NCBI RefSeq assembly: GCF_001595645.1
Contig: NZ_LNKT01000034.1
Location: 1-64,000 of the forward strand
Length of the DNA stretch: 64,000 nucleotides
Direction: 5' to 3'
Source: Sulfurovum riftiae
GTDB taxonomy: Bacteria; Campylobacterota; Campylobacteria; Campylobacterales; Sulfurovaceae
Within the stretch, counting starts at the first letter, position 1. Each line of letters opens with the position of its first letter. The notes below the pieces were generated by a model. The model searched no databases. It was not told the origin of the DNA and saw only the letters and a program-made list of their open reading frames with translations. Shown piece by piece: positions 17,929-25,573 of the stretch. A program made the translations under genes and the position numbers.

Positions 17929-19071
17929 ATGAGTGAAATGGATTATTATGAAGTACTTGAGGTCAGCAGGGACTGCTCGGGTGCTGAACTTAAAAAAGCC
18001 TACAGAAAACTGGCCCTCAAATACCATCCGGACAGAAATCCGGACGACCATGAGGCTGAAGAGAAGTTCAAGATCGTCAATGAGGCGTACCAGGTACTCA
18101 GTGACGACGAGAAGCGTTCCATCTATGACCGTTACGGCAAAGAGGGACTGCAGGGACAGGGCATGGGCGGTGGCTTCGGCGGTGCCAATATGGACGATAT
18201 CATGGATATTTTCAACTCCATGTTCGGCGGGGGCGGCGGCTTTGGCGGTTTTGGCGGAGGGTTCGGAAGGACCAGAAGAGACCCGAGCCAGAAATATGCC
18301 CTCGATTTTGAGATGGAACTGCCTCTGGCATTCAATGAAGCGGTCTTTGGATGTGAAAAGAAGATAGAGATCACCTACAAGACCCCATGCGGCGACTGTG
18401 GCGGAACCGGTGCCAAAGATGGAAAACTGGAGACCTGTGACTATTGTGGCGGTCAGGGCCAGGTACTCATGAGACAGGGGCCTATGCAGTTCGCACAGAC
18501 CTGTCCAAAGTGTCACGGAGAAGGCAGAAAGATCGCTCAGAAATGTCCAAGCTGTCAGGGTAAAGGGTACCATGAGGAATCAGAGACCGTAACCATCAAG
18601 ATACCTGCAGGTGTGGACAGCGGTAACCGCCTGCGTGTCCAAGGGCATGGAAATGAAGCGAAGAACGGACAGAGAGGCGACCTCTACCTGACCTTCTATG
18701 TGGAAGAGGATGAACACTTTATCCGTAACGGAAACGATATCTACATTGAAGTGCCTGTTTTCTTTACCCAGGCGATACTTGGCGAGACCATCTCCATTCC
18801 TGCACTGGACGGCGAACTGGAACTCGAGCTCAAACAGGGAACCAAGGACAAGGAGCAGTTCATCTTCGAGGGAGAAGGTGTGGTCGATGTCCACAGCGGA
18901 AGAAAAGGACGTCTCATCGCCCAGGTGAAAATGCTTCTGCCAAAGAAGATCAACGAAGAGCAGAAAGCACTGCTTGAGCAATTGCAGGAGAGTTACGGTG
19001 TAGAGAGCCGACCGCACAAAAGCACATTTGAATCGGCATTTGACAAAGTAAAGAACTGGTTCACCAACTGA
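17929..19071 (+). CDS. dnaJ: Chaperone DnaJ (Hsp40)
   Basis: A 380-residue class A DnaJ: J domain (1-70, with HPD in YHPDRNP), Gly/Phe-rich linker (about 75-105), a central zinc-binding region with four CxxCxGxG-type repeats ([32 protein letters not shown]), and the C-terminal client-binding domains. It delivers substrates to DnaK. It is monocistronic with an AGGAG site before ATG and is about 3.2 kb from grpE-dnaK. No HAIR-like operator is seen in its promoter, unlike grpE. Confidence 0.97.
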   Translation: MSEMDYYEVLEVSRDCSGAELKKAYRKLALKYHPDRNPDDHEAEEKFKIVNEAYQVLSDDEKRSIYDRYGKEGLQGQGMGGGFGGANMDDIMDIFNSMFGGGGGFGGFGGGFGRTRRDPSQKYALDFEMELPLAFNEAVFGCEKKIEITYKTPCGDCGGTGAKDGKLETCDYCGGQGQVLMRQGPMQFAQTCPKCHGEGRKIAQKCPSCQGKGYHEESETVTIKIPAGVDSGNRLRVQGHGNEAKNGQRGDLYLTFYVEEDEHFIRNGNDIYIEVPVFFTQAILGETISIPALDGELELELKQGTKDKEQFIFEGEGVVDVHSGRKGRLIAQVKMLLPKKINEEQKALLEQLQESYGVESRPHKSTFESAFDKVKNWFTN

Positions 19072-19090
19072 TTCTTCCCTTCAACACGAT

Positions 19091-19109
19091 ACAGGGGCAT
19101 AACCCCTGT
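19091..19109. terminator. Hairpin after dnaJ
   Basis: ACAGGGG-CATAA-CCCCTGT, a perfect 7-bp stem 20 nt after the dnaJ stop. There is no T-run, so its termination strength is uncertain. Confidence 0.5.
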
Positions 19110-19204
19110 ACACACTTCCATTCCTCATTCATATCTCTTTTATCACTTCTCATTGGTATTTTCATTTTTTTCCAAAGTTCCTTCTATTCATATACTTTAT
19201 AAAT

Positions 19205-19262
19205 GATAATTATTTTCTATTAAGCATAAAGAGGCTATCATTTCTAAAGGATAATTATTTTC
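19205..19262 (+). promoter_or_regulatory. Two Fur/PerR-type boxes upstream of the ferritin-like gene
   Basis: GATAATTATTTTC occurs twice (19205-19217 and 19250-19262), 45 bp apart. Each matches 12 of 13 positions of the Fur 6-1-6 core GATAAT-N-ATTATC. The second copy sits in a longer palindrome, AAAGGATAATTATTTTCCTTT-like. Their position in the promoter of a ferritin-rubrerythrin pair implies iron- or peroxide-responsive control by Fur or PerR. Confidence 0.7.
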
Positions 19263-19298
19263 CTTTAGATACAATTTATTTTATAGAAAGGAGTGATC

Positions 19299-19817
19299 AT
19301 GGCACATAAAGGCAATTCGATCATTAAAGGTATTGAGATCAGTGAACTCATTACCGTACTCAATAAGGCATATGCAGATGAATGGCTTGCTTACTATCAG
19401 TACTTCATAGAAGCCAAAGTGATCAAAGGGATCATGAAAGATGCTGCGATCGCGGAACTGCAGCAGCATGCGACCGATGAACTCAGACATGCGAATATGG
19501 TAGCTGACCGGATACTGCAGCTTGGCGGAACACCGTTACTGCATCCCCAGGAATGGTTCACCAAGACCAACTGCGGCTATGATGCTCCTGCAGAATTCGA
19601 TGTGGTCAGCATTCTTCAAGATGCCATTAAGGGTGAACAGTGCGCCATTTCTGTATACTCGGAGATAGCCGATATGACGCGCAACAAGGATATTGTAACC
19701 TATGATCTCGTCTCGCAGATCCTTGCAGACGAGGTGGAACATGAAGAGGACCTGCAGGCACTTCATGACGATATCACAGAGTTCGTAAGCGAACTGAAAG
19801 AACATATTAACCATTAA
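19299..19817 (+). CDS. Ferritin-like (bacterioferritin/Dps-type) diiron protein
   Basis: A 172-residue four-helix ferritin-like protein. Diiron ligands are visible as [11 protein letters not shown] (Glu), [10 protein letters not shown] (ExxH), [14 protein letters not shown] (Glu) and [11 protein letters not shown] (ExxH). The start MAHKGNS is chosen because AAGGAG lies 5 nt upstream; a GTG two codons earlier lies within that site. It could store iron or reduce peroxide. It is followed after 20 nt by rubrerythrin and preceded by two Fur-like boxes, which supports an oxidative-stress or iron role. The exact subfamily is not certain. Confidence 0.85.
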   Translation: MAHKGNSIIKGIEISELITVLNKAYADEWLAYYQYFIEAKVIKGIMKDAAIAELQQHATDELRHANMVADRILQLGGTPLLHPQEWFTKTNCGYDAPAEFDVVSILQDAIKGEQCAISVYSEIADMTRNKDIVTYDLVSQILADEVEHEEDLQALHDDITEFVSELKEHINH

Positions 19818-19837
19818 AAAAGGAAAGGAAAAAGAGC

Positions 19838-20494
19838 ATGAGACAATACGAATCATACAGATGTAACAAATGCGGAAACGTTGTGGAGGTTTCCCATGTA
19901 GGTGGCGGTACGCTTGTCTGCTGCGGGCAGGATATGGAGTGTATTACCGTTGACCTGACACTGGTGAACCTGCTGAAAGCATTTGCCGGTGAAAGCCAGG
20001 CACGCAACCGCTATGAATACTATGCAAAGGTGGCCCAGAAAGAGGGTTACCGCGATATTGCAGCCCACTTTCAACGGGCAGCGGACAATGAGAAACAGCA
20101 TGCCAAACTCGAACTGGCACTTCATAACCGTATGAAGAACGGCAGTGAAGAGTCATGGGGAGACACCATTGCCAATCTTGAAGATGCCATTGCGGGGGAG
20201 AGTTATGAGAACCTGACCATGTACCCCGATTTTGCAGCTATTGCAAAAGAGGAAGGCCACAGCGAAGCTGCACGTCTCTTCAAGAATATCGGACAGGTCG
20301 AAGTGGAGCATGAAAAAATGTACCGGGAACTTCTGGCACGTCTCAGCGAAGGGCATGAGTTCGAGAGTGAAGACGAAGAGGTATGGATCTGCGAAGTGTG
20401 CGGACATGTCCACTACGGCAAAAAAGCGCCCAAGAAATGCCCTGTCTGTTCCCACCCGCAACCCTACTTCTCACGCAAAGTAGAGTCCAAGTAG
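19838..20494 (+). CDS. rbr: Rubrerythrin with desulforedoxin-like N-terminus and rubredoxin C-terminus
   Basis: A 218-residue fusion in three parts. Residues 1-36 form a desulforedoxin-like iron site (CNKCG ... CC). Residues about 45-170 form a diiron rubrerythrin domain ([44 protein letters not shown]). The C-terminus is a rubredoxin with CEVCG and CPVCSHP. It reduces hydrogen peroxide using electrons passed through its iron centres. The N-terminal desulforedoxin module is an extra compared with the classic two-domain enzyme. It forms an operon with the ferritin-like gene. Confidence 0.93.
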   Translation: MRQYESYRCNKCGNVVEVSHVGGGTLVCCGQDMECITVDLTLVNLLKAFAGESQARNRYEYYAKVAQKEGYRDIAAHFQRAADNEKQHAKLELALHNRMKNGSEESWGDTIANLEDAIAGESYENLTMYPDFAAIAKEEGHSEAARLFKNIGQVEVEHEKMYRELLARLSEGHEFESEDEEVWICEVCGHVHYGKKAPKKCPVCSHPQPYFSRKVESK

Positions 20495-20507
20495 GCAGAG
20501 GCTGAAA

Positions 20508-21305
20508 CTACTGTACCTTCTGGTGCAGTATGACCTTGGACACACTTGGAGTAAGGTCCCCCTCTTCCTCTGTTGCATCATAGGCGATGACATACACTTC
20601 GTCACCGCTCTGCAGATAGTTCTTCTCTCCGAATTCCGCATAGGCGGTCGCCCCGATGGAGATGAGTGCCTGTTGCGGATAGCCGCATGCCTGCAGGTGT
20701 GAAGCGATATCTTCTAGGGGACCGAAATCCTTCTGGGTATTCATCTTGTCGATCAGCCAGTTCTTGAGCTTTCCGTAAAAATAGCTGTATCCCAACAACG
20801 GAGCATCCACACCATAAGGGTGCAGTACACCCTCACGTTTGACATAGGAACAGAGATGGTATCTGTCCATCACCCCACCCTCTTCGAATCTGTCTATCTC
20901 GATCCACTTGTTTCCGATACCTTTGGAATTCGGGCCCCATGACTTCTTCTCGGAGATCTTTTTGGCTCCCTCTTTCCTGATGGTACAGTCGTTGAAGGTA
21001 GTGAACTTTTCTGCTATCAGGTTGGCTACCTCATGCTTTTCATTGTAAACGATGGTGAAAAGCACCGCTATCTCCGGTTCCACCTGTGCATTGGCTTCAT
21101 ACTCGGGAAGTTCCAGTCTGTCCGTACCAATGGCATACACTCCCAAAAAGCTCTCGGAACCCGGCAGGTAAAAAGGGAATATCCCCTTGGGAGCATCCGG
21201 TTCGGCAGTGACCACGTTTTTAAAATCTTCCAACTCTCCGGCCTGTTCCAAATGGTGTGCAAAGTTGCCTGCCACTCCTAATCCAATAATACTTTTCAAA
21301 TCCAT
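20508..21305 (-). CDS. DUF5718-like conserved protein
   Basis: A 265-residue soluble protein starting MDLKSIIGLGVAGNFAHHLEQAG, with FPFYLPGSESFLGVYAIGTD, QVEPEIAVLFTIVYN, KKSWGPNSKGIGNKWIEIDRF and a C-terminal half with PLLGYSYFYGKLKNWLIDKMN. I associate this pattern with the uncharacterised DUF5718 family of Campylobacterota and other proteobacteria. The fold may be related to fumarylacetoacetase-like proteins, but no function is known. The start is the ATG after AAAAAGAG; a TATAAT promoter lies just upstream. It is convergent with rubrerythrin. Confidence 0.6.
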   Translation of the reverse strand: MDLKSIIGLGVAGNFAHHLEQAGELEDFKNVVTAEPDAPKGIFPFYLPGSESFLGVYAIGTDRLELPEYEANAQVEPEIAVLFTIVYNEKHEVANLIAEKFTTFNDCTIRKEGAKKISEKKSWGPNSKGIGNKWIEIDRFEEGGVMDRYHLCSYVKREGVLHPYGVDAPLLGYSYFYGKLKNWLIDKMNTQKDFGPLEDIASHLQACGYPQQALISIGATAYAEFGEKNYLQSGDEVYVIAYDATEEEGDLTPSVSKVILHQKVQ

Positions 21306-21408
21306 CGCTACTCTTTTTTTTCTGCCATTATACCCAATACACTCAGAGTACACAAAACGACTTTATACTGGAAATGGTTTTTGGATACTTGAATGAAAAG
21401 GAGCAGCC

Positions 21409-21585
21409 GTGTCAGACAAAAAAAATGACCATAAAAATATGATATTCGTTTCGATCTTCATAGGAAGCATGCTGATCTTTATGCTGGGTACCGTTCTTTA
21501 TGTCACTAACCAGGTTGCAAACTGTTCAAGTGTCAAAAAAGCCCGAAAACTCTGTCAGAATAGTATAGATGATACCATAACATGA
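21409..21585 (+). CDS. Small single-pass membrane protein, unknown function
   Basis: A 58-residue frame starting GTG 5 nt after AAGGAG, beginning MSDKKNDHKNMIFVSIFIGS. One hydrophobic segment (about residues 11-33) follows a Lys-rich N-terminus, so the N-terminus is probably cytosolic. The outer tail has two cysteines (NCSSVKKARKLC) and ends NSIDDTIT. It is short, but the strong ribosome-binding site, clear topology and clean stop support a real gene. No family is recognised. Confidence 0.6.
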   Translation: MSDKKNDHKNMIFVSIFIGSMLIFMLGTVLYVTNQVANCSSVKKARKLCQNSIDDTIT

Positions 21586-21594
21586 AAATATCGG

Positions 21595-21661
21595 GTAGGA
21601 TCGGTTCACCGATCATTATCCGGTATCATATATTCTTTCCTGGTCGGTAAACCGACCCTAC
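21595..21661. repeat. REPIN-like inverted element, copy 2
   Basis: Left arm GTAGGATCGGTTCACCGATC (diverged, but with compensating changes that keep its own palindrome) and right arm GGTCGGTAAACCGACCCTAC. It directly follows the small membrane-protein gene. Confidence 0.75.
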
Positions 21662-21719
21662 ATGAATGATGAGTTATTTAGACAGAAGTAAATAGTTATG
21701 TCAACAATTTTCAGCAAAG

Positions 21720-21794
21720 ATTAAAAGATTGCACAATTACAGGACACCGTATGAAGTATTTTTCGAAGAATCTGCTAAGGAATTAGCTGCGTAA
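21720..21794 (+). pseudogene. Remnant of an IS transposase C-terminus (IS30-like)
   Basis: A 24-codon stretch reads IKRLHNYRTPYEVFFEESAK and ends ELAA-stop. RTPYEVFF next to a basic, Leu-containing stretch is typical of the C-terminus of IS30-type transposases. There is no start codon and a stop lies 9 codons upstream of this stretch, so only a fragment remains. The rest of the 240-bp gap between REPIN copy 2 and the HU gene is AT-rich and otherwise empty except for an HU terminator-like hairpin (AACAGG ... CCTGTT). Confidence 0.45.
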
Positions 21795-21898
21795 CTATAG
21801 GTGAATTGCACTTATAATTTGAATGGGTGTTTAAAAATAGAAAATAAAGCGATTATATGAAGGAAACAGGCTGCAAGGCAACCTGTTGATGTAGAAAC

Positions 21899-22180
21899 TT
21901 AGTTACCCGCTACTGCGTCTTTAAGTGTCTTTCCGATCTTGAACTTAGGTGCTGTATGCGCTGCTTTTGTATAAGTCTTGTCTGTACCTGGAACTTTACC
22001 CGATTTTTCAGGTACATCAACTGTTGAAAATGTTCCGAAACCTACCAGTGATACAGTCTCTTTATTTACAAGTGCTTCAGTCACAGCTGCAATGAATGCT
22101 TTCACCGCTCTCTCCGCTGCTGCTTTACTTTCGAATTCTCCGTTCTTCTGTACCAGTTCTACAAACTCTGCTTTTGTCAT
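21899..22180 (-). CDS. HU-family DNA-binding protein
   Basis: A 93-residue HU/IHF-family protein: MTKAEFVELVQKNGEF, the KAFIAAVTEALVNKETVSLVGFGTFSTVDVPEKSGKVPGT arm region (the usual GRNP is replaced by SGKVPGT), and a C-terminal TAPKFKIGKTLKDAV. It bends and compacts DNA as a dimer. An AAGGAAGAAG ribosome-binding site precedes the ATG. The altered arm tip, SGKVPGTDKTYTKAA, differs from canonical HU and suggests altered DNA intercalation. It is monocistronic with a near-consensus promoter. Confidence 0.93.
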   Translation of the reverse strand: MTKAEFVELVQKNGEFESKAAAERAVKAFIAAVTEALVNKETVSLVGFGTFSTVDVPEKSGKVPGTDKTYTKAAHTAPKFKIGKTLKDAVAGN

Positions 22181-22210
22181 TCTTCTTCCTTTTTATGTTG
22201 AGATGCAAAT

Positions 22211-22238
22211 ATTATAGCATAAATCATTCTTAAGTCAA
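22211..22238 (-). promoter_or_regulatory. Promoter of the HU gene
   Basis: On the minus strand TTGACT and TATAAT boxes are separated by 16 nt and lie about 30 nt upstream of the HU start codon, leaving room for a short leader with a ribosome-binding site. Confidence 0.65.
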
Positions 22239-22366
22239 GATGAATAGCCCCTAAAATAGGGCATTTAAGGCATATTTTTGTATTTTTTTATCTGAATTTT
22301 GAGTTCTATAGGGGTTTTTATCATTTTTTACTGTTTTGTGAAAGGAAATTGATAATTTTGAAAAGA

Positions 22367-22451
22367 TGGTGCGTCAGAGAGGATTTGAACCTCCACACCA
22401 CTAGGGCACTACCCCCTCAAGGTAGCGTGTCTACCGTTCCACCACTGACGC
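22367..22451 (-). tRNA. tRNA-Leu (anticodon GAG)
   Basis: An 85-nt class II tRNA including encoded CCA. Acceptor stem GCGTCAG pairs with CTGACGC; anticodon stem CTACC/GGTAG holds loop TTGAGGG, placing GAG as anticodon. A long variable arm (about 15 nt) and the T-loop GGTTCAAATCC are present. The long variable arm fits leucine and excludes most other identities. Confidence 0.93.
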
Positions 22452-22505
22452 ACATAGACTCGATAGTTTAAGACTATCAGGCTTTAAAATGAGGGTTAAC
22501 AAAAA

Positions 22506-22532
22506 GTTGTAGCGGAAGTATACCGCCACAAC
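22506..22532 (-). terminator. Intrinsic terminator of atpE
   Basis: The hairpin GTTGT-A-GCGG / CCGC-C-ACAAC has a 7-nt loop and is followed on the minus strand by TTTTT, 20 nt after the atpE stop. Confidence 0.8.
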
Positions 22533-22551
22533 CTTAAAAATTCTTTAGTGC

Positions 22552-22857
22552 TTATCCAATGAAAGGGTTAGCATAAAGAGCGATAAGTGCGATTACCAAT
22601 GTATAGATAACCTGTGCTTCGATCATTGCAAGTGCAATGAACATTGTAGTCATAAGCTTACCGCCAAGACCTGGGTTTCTGGCTGTACCAGCGATCGTTG
22701 CAGCAGCAGTGTGACCCATACCTACAGCACCACCAAGAGCAGCAAGACCAAGACCGACACCAGCAGCAACTACTGAGTAAGCTTTGATCATAGATTCGCC
22801 TTCACCGGCGAAAGCAACAGCACCAAGTGCCAAGAAAAGTAAGAAAAACTTTTTCAT
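22552..22857 (-). CDS. atpE: ATP synthase F0 subunit c
   Basis: A 101-residue proteolipid. After an N-terminal cleavable-looking segment (MKKFFLLFLALGAVAFAG) it forms the two-helix hairpin: helix 1 AGVGLGLAALGGAVGMGHTAAATIAG, polar loop TARNPGLGG, helix 2 MFIALAMIEAQVIYTLVIALIAL. The ion-carrying carboxylate is E80. The N-terminal extension and solitary location, away from other atp genes, are usual for Campylobacterota. It forms the rotor ring of the inner-membrane ATP synthase. AAAGGATATTAA is the ribosome-binding site, and the gene has its own terminator. Confidence 0.95.
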   Translation of the reverse strand: MKKFFLLFLALGAVAFAGEGESMIKAYSVVAAGVGLGLAALGGAVGMGHTAAATIAGTARNPGLGGKLMTTMFIALAMIEAQVIYTLVIALIALYANPFIG

Positions 22858-22998
22858 TTAATATCCTTTAAATTGGTAGAGTTAAAGTCTCTTCGACTGT
22901 TTTCCAAAGTCCGTTCGGATAGCGTAACCGTACTCACTGGGAATACAGCAACCTATACATAAATGCATAGATTTCCCTACTTATCACTTCGTATAAAC
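22858..22998 (-). promoter_or_regulatory. Long 5' leader of atpE
   Basis: A TATAAT box lies at 23005-23010 on the minus strand, so the transcript should start near 22998 and carry about 140 nt before the ATG. The leader has mixed composition and no reading frame. It may control the high translation needed for subunit c, but no known riboswitch is recognised. Confidence 0.4.
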
Positions 22999-23120
22999 GT
23001 CGGGATTATAACTAAAATCATTTTAATTTATGCTAAAAATCACTCCTCTCCTCTCTATTGTACAGTCACTCCAAAAGTATGTTATACTATTTTTATAAAC
23101 CACTTTAAAAAGGATGAAAG

Positions 23121-23846
23121 ATGACATTGTATAAACGAATTCTCTGTATTGCCGGGTTGGGGGTTGTGCTGGGCAATACTTCTCTTTTTGCCGCAGAACA
23201 GTCAGCGGCATCTATTGTGAAGCATGCCTATCAATATATTGGCAGTTTGGACAAATATACATTCAATGCCATAGTGACAGAAGATGCTATGGAAAAGGGG
23301 AAACTGCTCAAGCAATACAAGCAGTATGTCTCGGTCAAAGTGGACAGGCCAGACAACCTCCGTGTAGACACTAAAGGCGATATCAAAAAGCGCACAAGCT
23401 ATCTGCATGACGGTACCTTTACGATGATCGACCATGATTTCAACTATTATGGTCAGATAAAGCTGCCGCACAAGAGTATTGATAAAGCACTTGATTACAT
23501 CTTTGACAGATATGGCATCAAGGCACCTCTGGCTGCACTGATCTACAGCGATATGCATAAACGCAGCAAATTCACCAAAAGCACCTATTTTGGAAAACGT
23601 ACCATCGATGGTGCAGAGTATGACTATGTCGCTTTCCGAAACAGAGGCGGTGAAGTACATGCATGGATCAGCAGCGGAGAGAAACCTCTTGTCAAATATT
23701 TCACCATCATCGATACCACTGTAAAGGGAAAACCAAGAACGACCGCTTCGATCAAATGGGATACTGACCCAAGGCTGTCTGAAAAGGATTTCATTTTCAA
23801 AGCGCCCAGAGGGGCATCGAATATTTCAGTTGAAAGTGCAAAATAA
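23121..23846 (+). CDS. Periplasmic DUF2092-like protein
   Basis: A 241-residue exported protein: signal peptide to about residue 25 (LGVVLGNTSLFAAEQ), then a LolA/LppX-like pattern with LDKYTFNAIVTEDAMEKGKLLKQYKQYVSVKVDRPDNLRVDT and a C-terminal DPRLSEKDFIFKAPRGASNI. This matches the DUF2092 family, which is thought to share the half-barrel fold of lipoprotein-binding proteins. It probably works in the periplasm on a hydrophobic ligand, but this is inference. It is 12 nt upstream of the Arg/Asn-rich gene, with which it forms a two-gene operon. GGATGAAAG precedes the ATG. Confidence 0.6.
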   Translation: MTLYKRILCIAGLGVVLGNTSLFAAEQSAASIVKHAYQYIGSLDKYTFNAIVTEDAMEKGKLLKQYKQYVSVKVDRPDNLRVDTKGDIKKRTSYLHDGTFTMIDHDFNYYGQIKLPHKSIDKALDYIFDRYGIKAPLAALIYSDMHKRSKFTKSTYFGKRTIDGAEYDYVAFRNRGGEVHAWISSGEKPLVKYFTIIDTTVKGKPRTTASIKWDTDPRLSEKDFIFKAPRGASNISVESAK

Positions 23847-23858
23847 AAGGAGCCTATA

Positions 23859-24494
23859 ATGAAAAGACAGAATAAAATGATAGTAAAATTTACTGCCGTA
23901 GCCATGATGATAGGACTCTTCTCTCCTTCGGTCACTGTAGAGACAGTGACACCTCAAAATATGAATAGCGGAGTTACACATACGGGTACCCAGATCATAT
24001 TCACCCTTCTGCAGCGTGCTGAAGCAAGAAGAGGCGGTGGTGCAAGACGAGGCGGTGCAAGGCCTGCAGCACGAAGGGGTGGTGCGACACGCGCAAGGAC
24101 ACGTCCTGCGACAAGAAGACCGGCAAACAGAAATGTCAAGCGGAACAAGAACATCAATCGCAATAAGAATGTAAACCGCAACAAAAACGTCAATCGTAAT
24201 GTCAACAGAAATGTGAATCGTAATGTGAACCGAAACGTAAATGTGAATCACAGATACTATGGCGGCGGTGGTCACTACCATGGACATCATCATGGTTACT
24301 ATCGCGGATACCCAATCCTTACCTTTGCCACAGGTATGGCGATCGGATCGGTCATTGCATCATCTACAATGCCTTCGAGCTGTACAACCGTTTCAGTGGG
24401 CGGAGTAACCTATAGAAGATGTAACAATGAATACTACCAGCCTTTCTATGAAGGGGATACACTGGTCTACAGAAGAGTGGCTTCACCTTATTGA
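23859..24494 (+). CDS. Exported Arg/Asn-rich low-complexity protein
   Basis: A 211-residue protein. A hydrophobic N-terminal segment (residues 8-24) suggests export or membrane anchoring. Residues about 55-90 are Arg/Gly/Ala rich; about 91-131 is a chain of NRNV/NKNV units that makes the region extremely basic. A Gly/His/Tyr-rich stretch (YYGGGGHYHGHHHGYYRG), a hydrophobic segment and a C-terminal domain (VGGVTYRRCNNEYYQPFYEGDTLVYRRV) follow; the last resembles small DUF6515-type ends. The basic part might bind nucleic acid or anionic polysaccharide, and the His cluster metal. AGGAGCC precedes the ATG. Paired with the DUF2092 gene. Confidence 0.65.
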   Translation: MKRQNKMIVKFTAVAMMIGLFSPSVTVETVTPQNMNSGVTHTGTQIIFTLLQRAEARRGGGARRGGARPAARRGGATRARTRPATRRPANRNVKRNKNINRNKNVNRNKNVNRNVNRNVNRNVNRNVNVNHRYYGGGGHYHGHHHGYYRGYPILTFATGMAIGSVIASSTMPSSCTTVSVGGVTYRRCNNEYYQPFYEGDTLVYRRVASPY

Positions 24495-24525
24495 TAAAGC
24501 ATAAAAGAGAAAATCTCCAGGTCGC

Positions 24526-24556
24526 TTAAAGAGCATATGTAAAGTATGCTCTTTAA
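24526..24556. terminator. Bidirectional intrinsic terminator
   Basis: TTAAAGAGCATA / TATGCTCTTTAA, a perfect 12-bp stem with a 7-nt loop between the convergent Arg/Asn-rich and lipoprotein genes. Confidence 0.8.
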
Positions 24557-24561
24557 CACTT

Positions 24562-24786
24562 TTACTTATTGCATTTTTTGCGTCCGTAGAACCATCCATT
24601 CTGATAATCCATATTGGTACGGAACATCTCACTGTTCTTGACATAGTTCCCACTTGCAGTGGTACATCCGTCATGCTGACCCTGTTTGAACTCCGGGGTA
24701 TTGGATACCGGTGTTGCCGAGGAACCTGTACATCCATTCAACATCAATACACCCACTGCTGTCATTCCCATCAATATCTGTCTCAT
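24562..24786 (-). CDS. Small lipoprotein, unknown
   Basis: A 74-residue predicted lipoprotein with signal peptide and lipobox MLNGC, leaving a 56-residue mature part. It contains two further cysteines (HDGCTTASGNY and RKKCNK) and aromatic residues (NMDYQNGWFYGRKKC). The GQHDGCTTASG ... YQNGWFYGRKKC pattern is recurrent in small Campylobacterota lipoproteins, and the two cysteines could form a disulfide. AAAGGAAAAAA precedes the ATG. Function unknown. Confidence 0.7.
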   Translation of the reverse strand: MRQILMGMTAVGVLMLNGCTGSSATPVSNTPEFKQGQHDGCTTASGNYVKNSEMFRTNMDYQNGWFYGRKKCNK

Positions 24787-24896
24787 TTTTTTCCTTTTAG
24801 AATTATGAATAGAAAAATTATATCAGAGAAAATGTTATTTAATGATATGTTTCTGATAATATGTTTATAATAAAATAAATCAAACCAGGAGAAAAA

Positions 24897-25535
24897 ATGA
24901 AAAAATTCTTGACGATCGGCATCGGGTTGCTACTCTCTGCACAATTCGTTCTTGCAGGAGATCCAACCAGCAGGGTATTCCCTCTGAGTAAAAGCAAATT
25001 TGCCGTAGTACACAATGGACAGGAGAAGATCGTAGATCTTAGCGGCCAGGATTATATTGTGGTCTCACTCAGGGAAAAAGGCGCAGATGGTATTGCATAT
25101 GCAATAGACAGGGATGGCGTCGTCTGGTGGGGTGCACCGATCTCTTCAGGTGCCAAAGGACATGAAACACCTTCGGGTATTTTTACTATCTTCAGAAAAG
25201 AGCGCTTCTATATGTCCAAAGCACATCCGGACCCCAAAGGGATCAACAATATGGACTTTTCACTCTGGTTCACACAACAGGGACACGCGATCCACATGGG
25301 AAATGACGACGGTATGTCCCATGGCTGTATCCATGTGGGTGCCAAAGGTGCTGCAACCATGTTCAACTGGGCCAAGAAGAACCATACCAAAGTGGTCGTG
25401 ACCAGAGAGCACTATCTTCCTTTCGTCTATTACGATCTGAAAAAAAGCGGGTATGATGAAAAAAAGGTAAAAAAAGGATATATCAAAGAGTATCTTAAAA
25501 GAATGAAACCCATAAAACCACACATGGACAACTAA
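24897..25535 (+). CDS. L,D-transpeptidase (YkuD) family protein
   Basis: A 212-residue secreted enzyme: signal peptide (about 1-20, ending VLAG), then a YkuD catalytic domain. GHETPSGIFTI is the conserved entry motif and HAIHMG ... SHGCIHV carries catalytic H133 and C144 (the usual SxGC[IV]R has His in place of the final Arg). It crosslinks or trims periplasmic peptidoglycan. The C-terminal tail is Lys-rich (KKSGYDEKKVKKGYIKEYLKRMK). AGGAGAAAAA is the ribosome-binding site. It is monocistronic. Confidence 0.88.
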   Translation: MKKFLTIGIGLLLSAQFVLAGDPTSRVFPLSKSKFAVVHNGQEKIVDLSGQDYIVVSLREKGADGIAYAIDRDGVVWWGAPISSGAKGHETPSGIFTIFRKERFYMSKAHPDPKGINNMDFSLWFTQQGHAIHMGNDDGMSHGCIHVGAKGAATMFNWAKKNHTKVVVTREHYLPFVYYDLKKSGYDEKKVKKGYIKEYLKRMKPIKPHMDN

Positions 25536-25540
25536 AGAAA

Positions 25541-25570
25541 CAGAGGCCGGCGCAACACTTTGCGCCTCTA
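25541..25570. terminator. Intrinsic terminator between the L,D-transpeptidase gene and pnp
   Basis: GAGGCCGGCGCAA / TTTGCGCCTC forms a strong hairpin with a short CAC loop between convergent genes; a T-rich stretch follows on the plus strand. Confidence 0.7.
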
Positions 25571-25573
25571 CTT

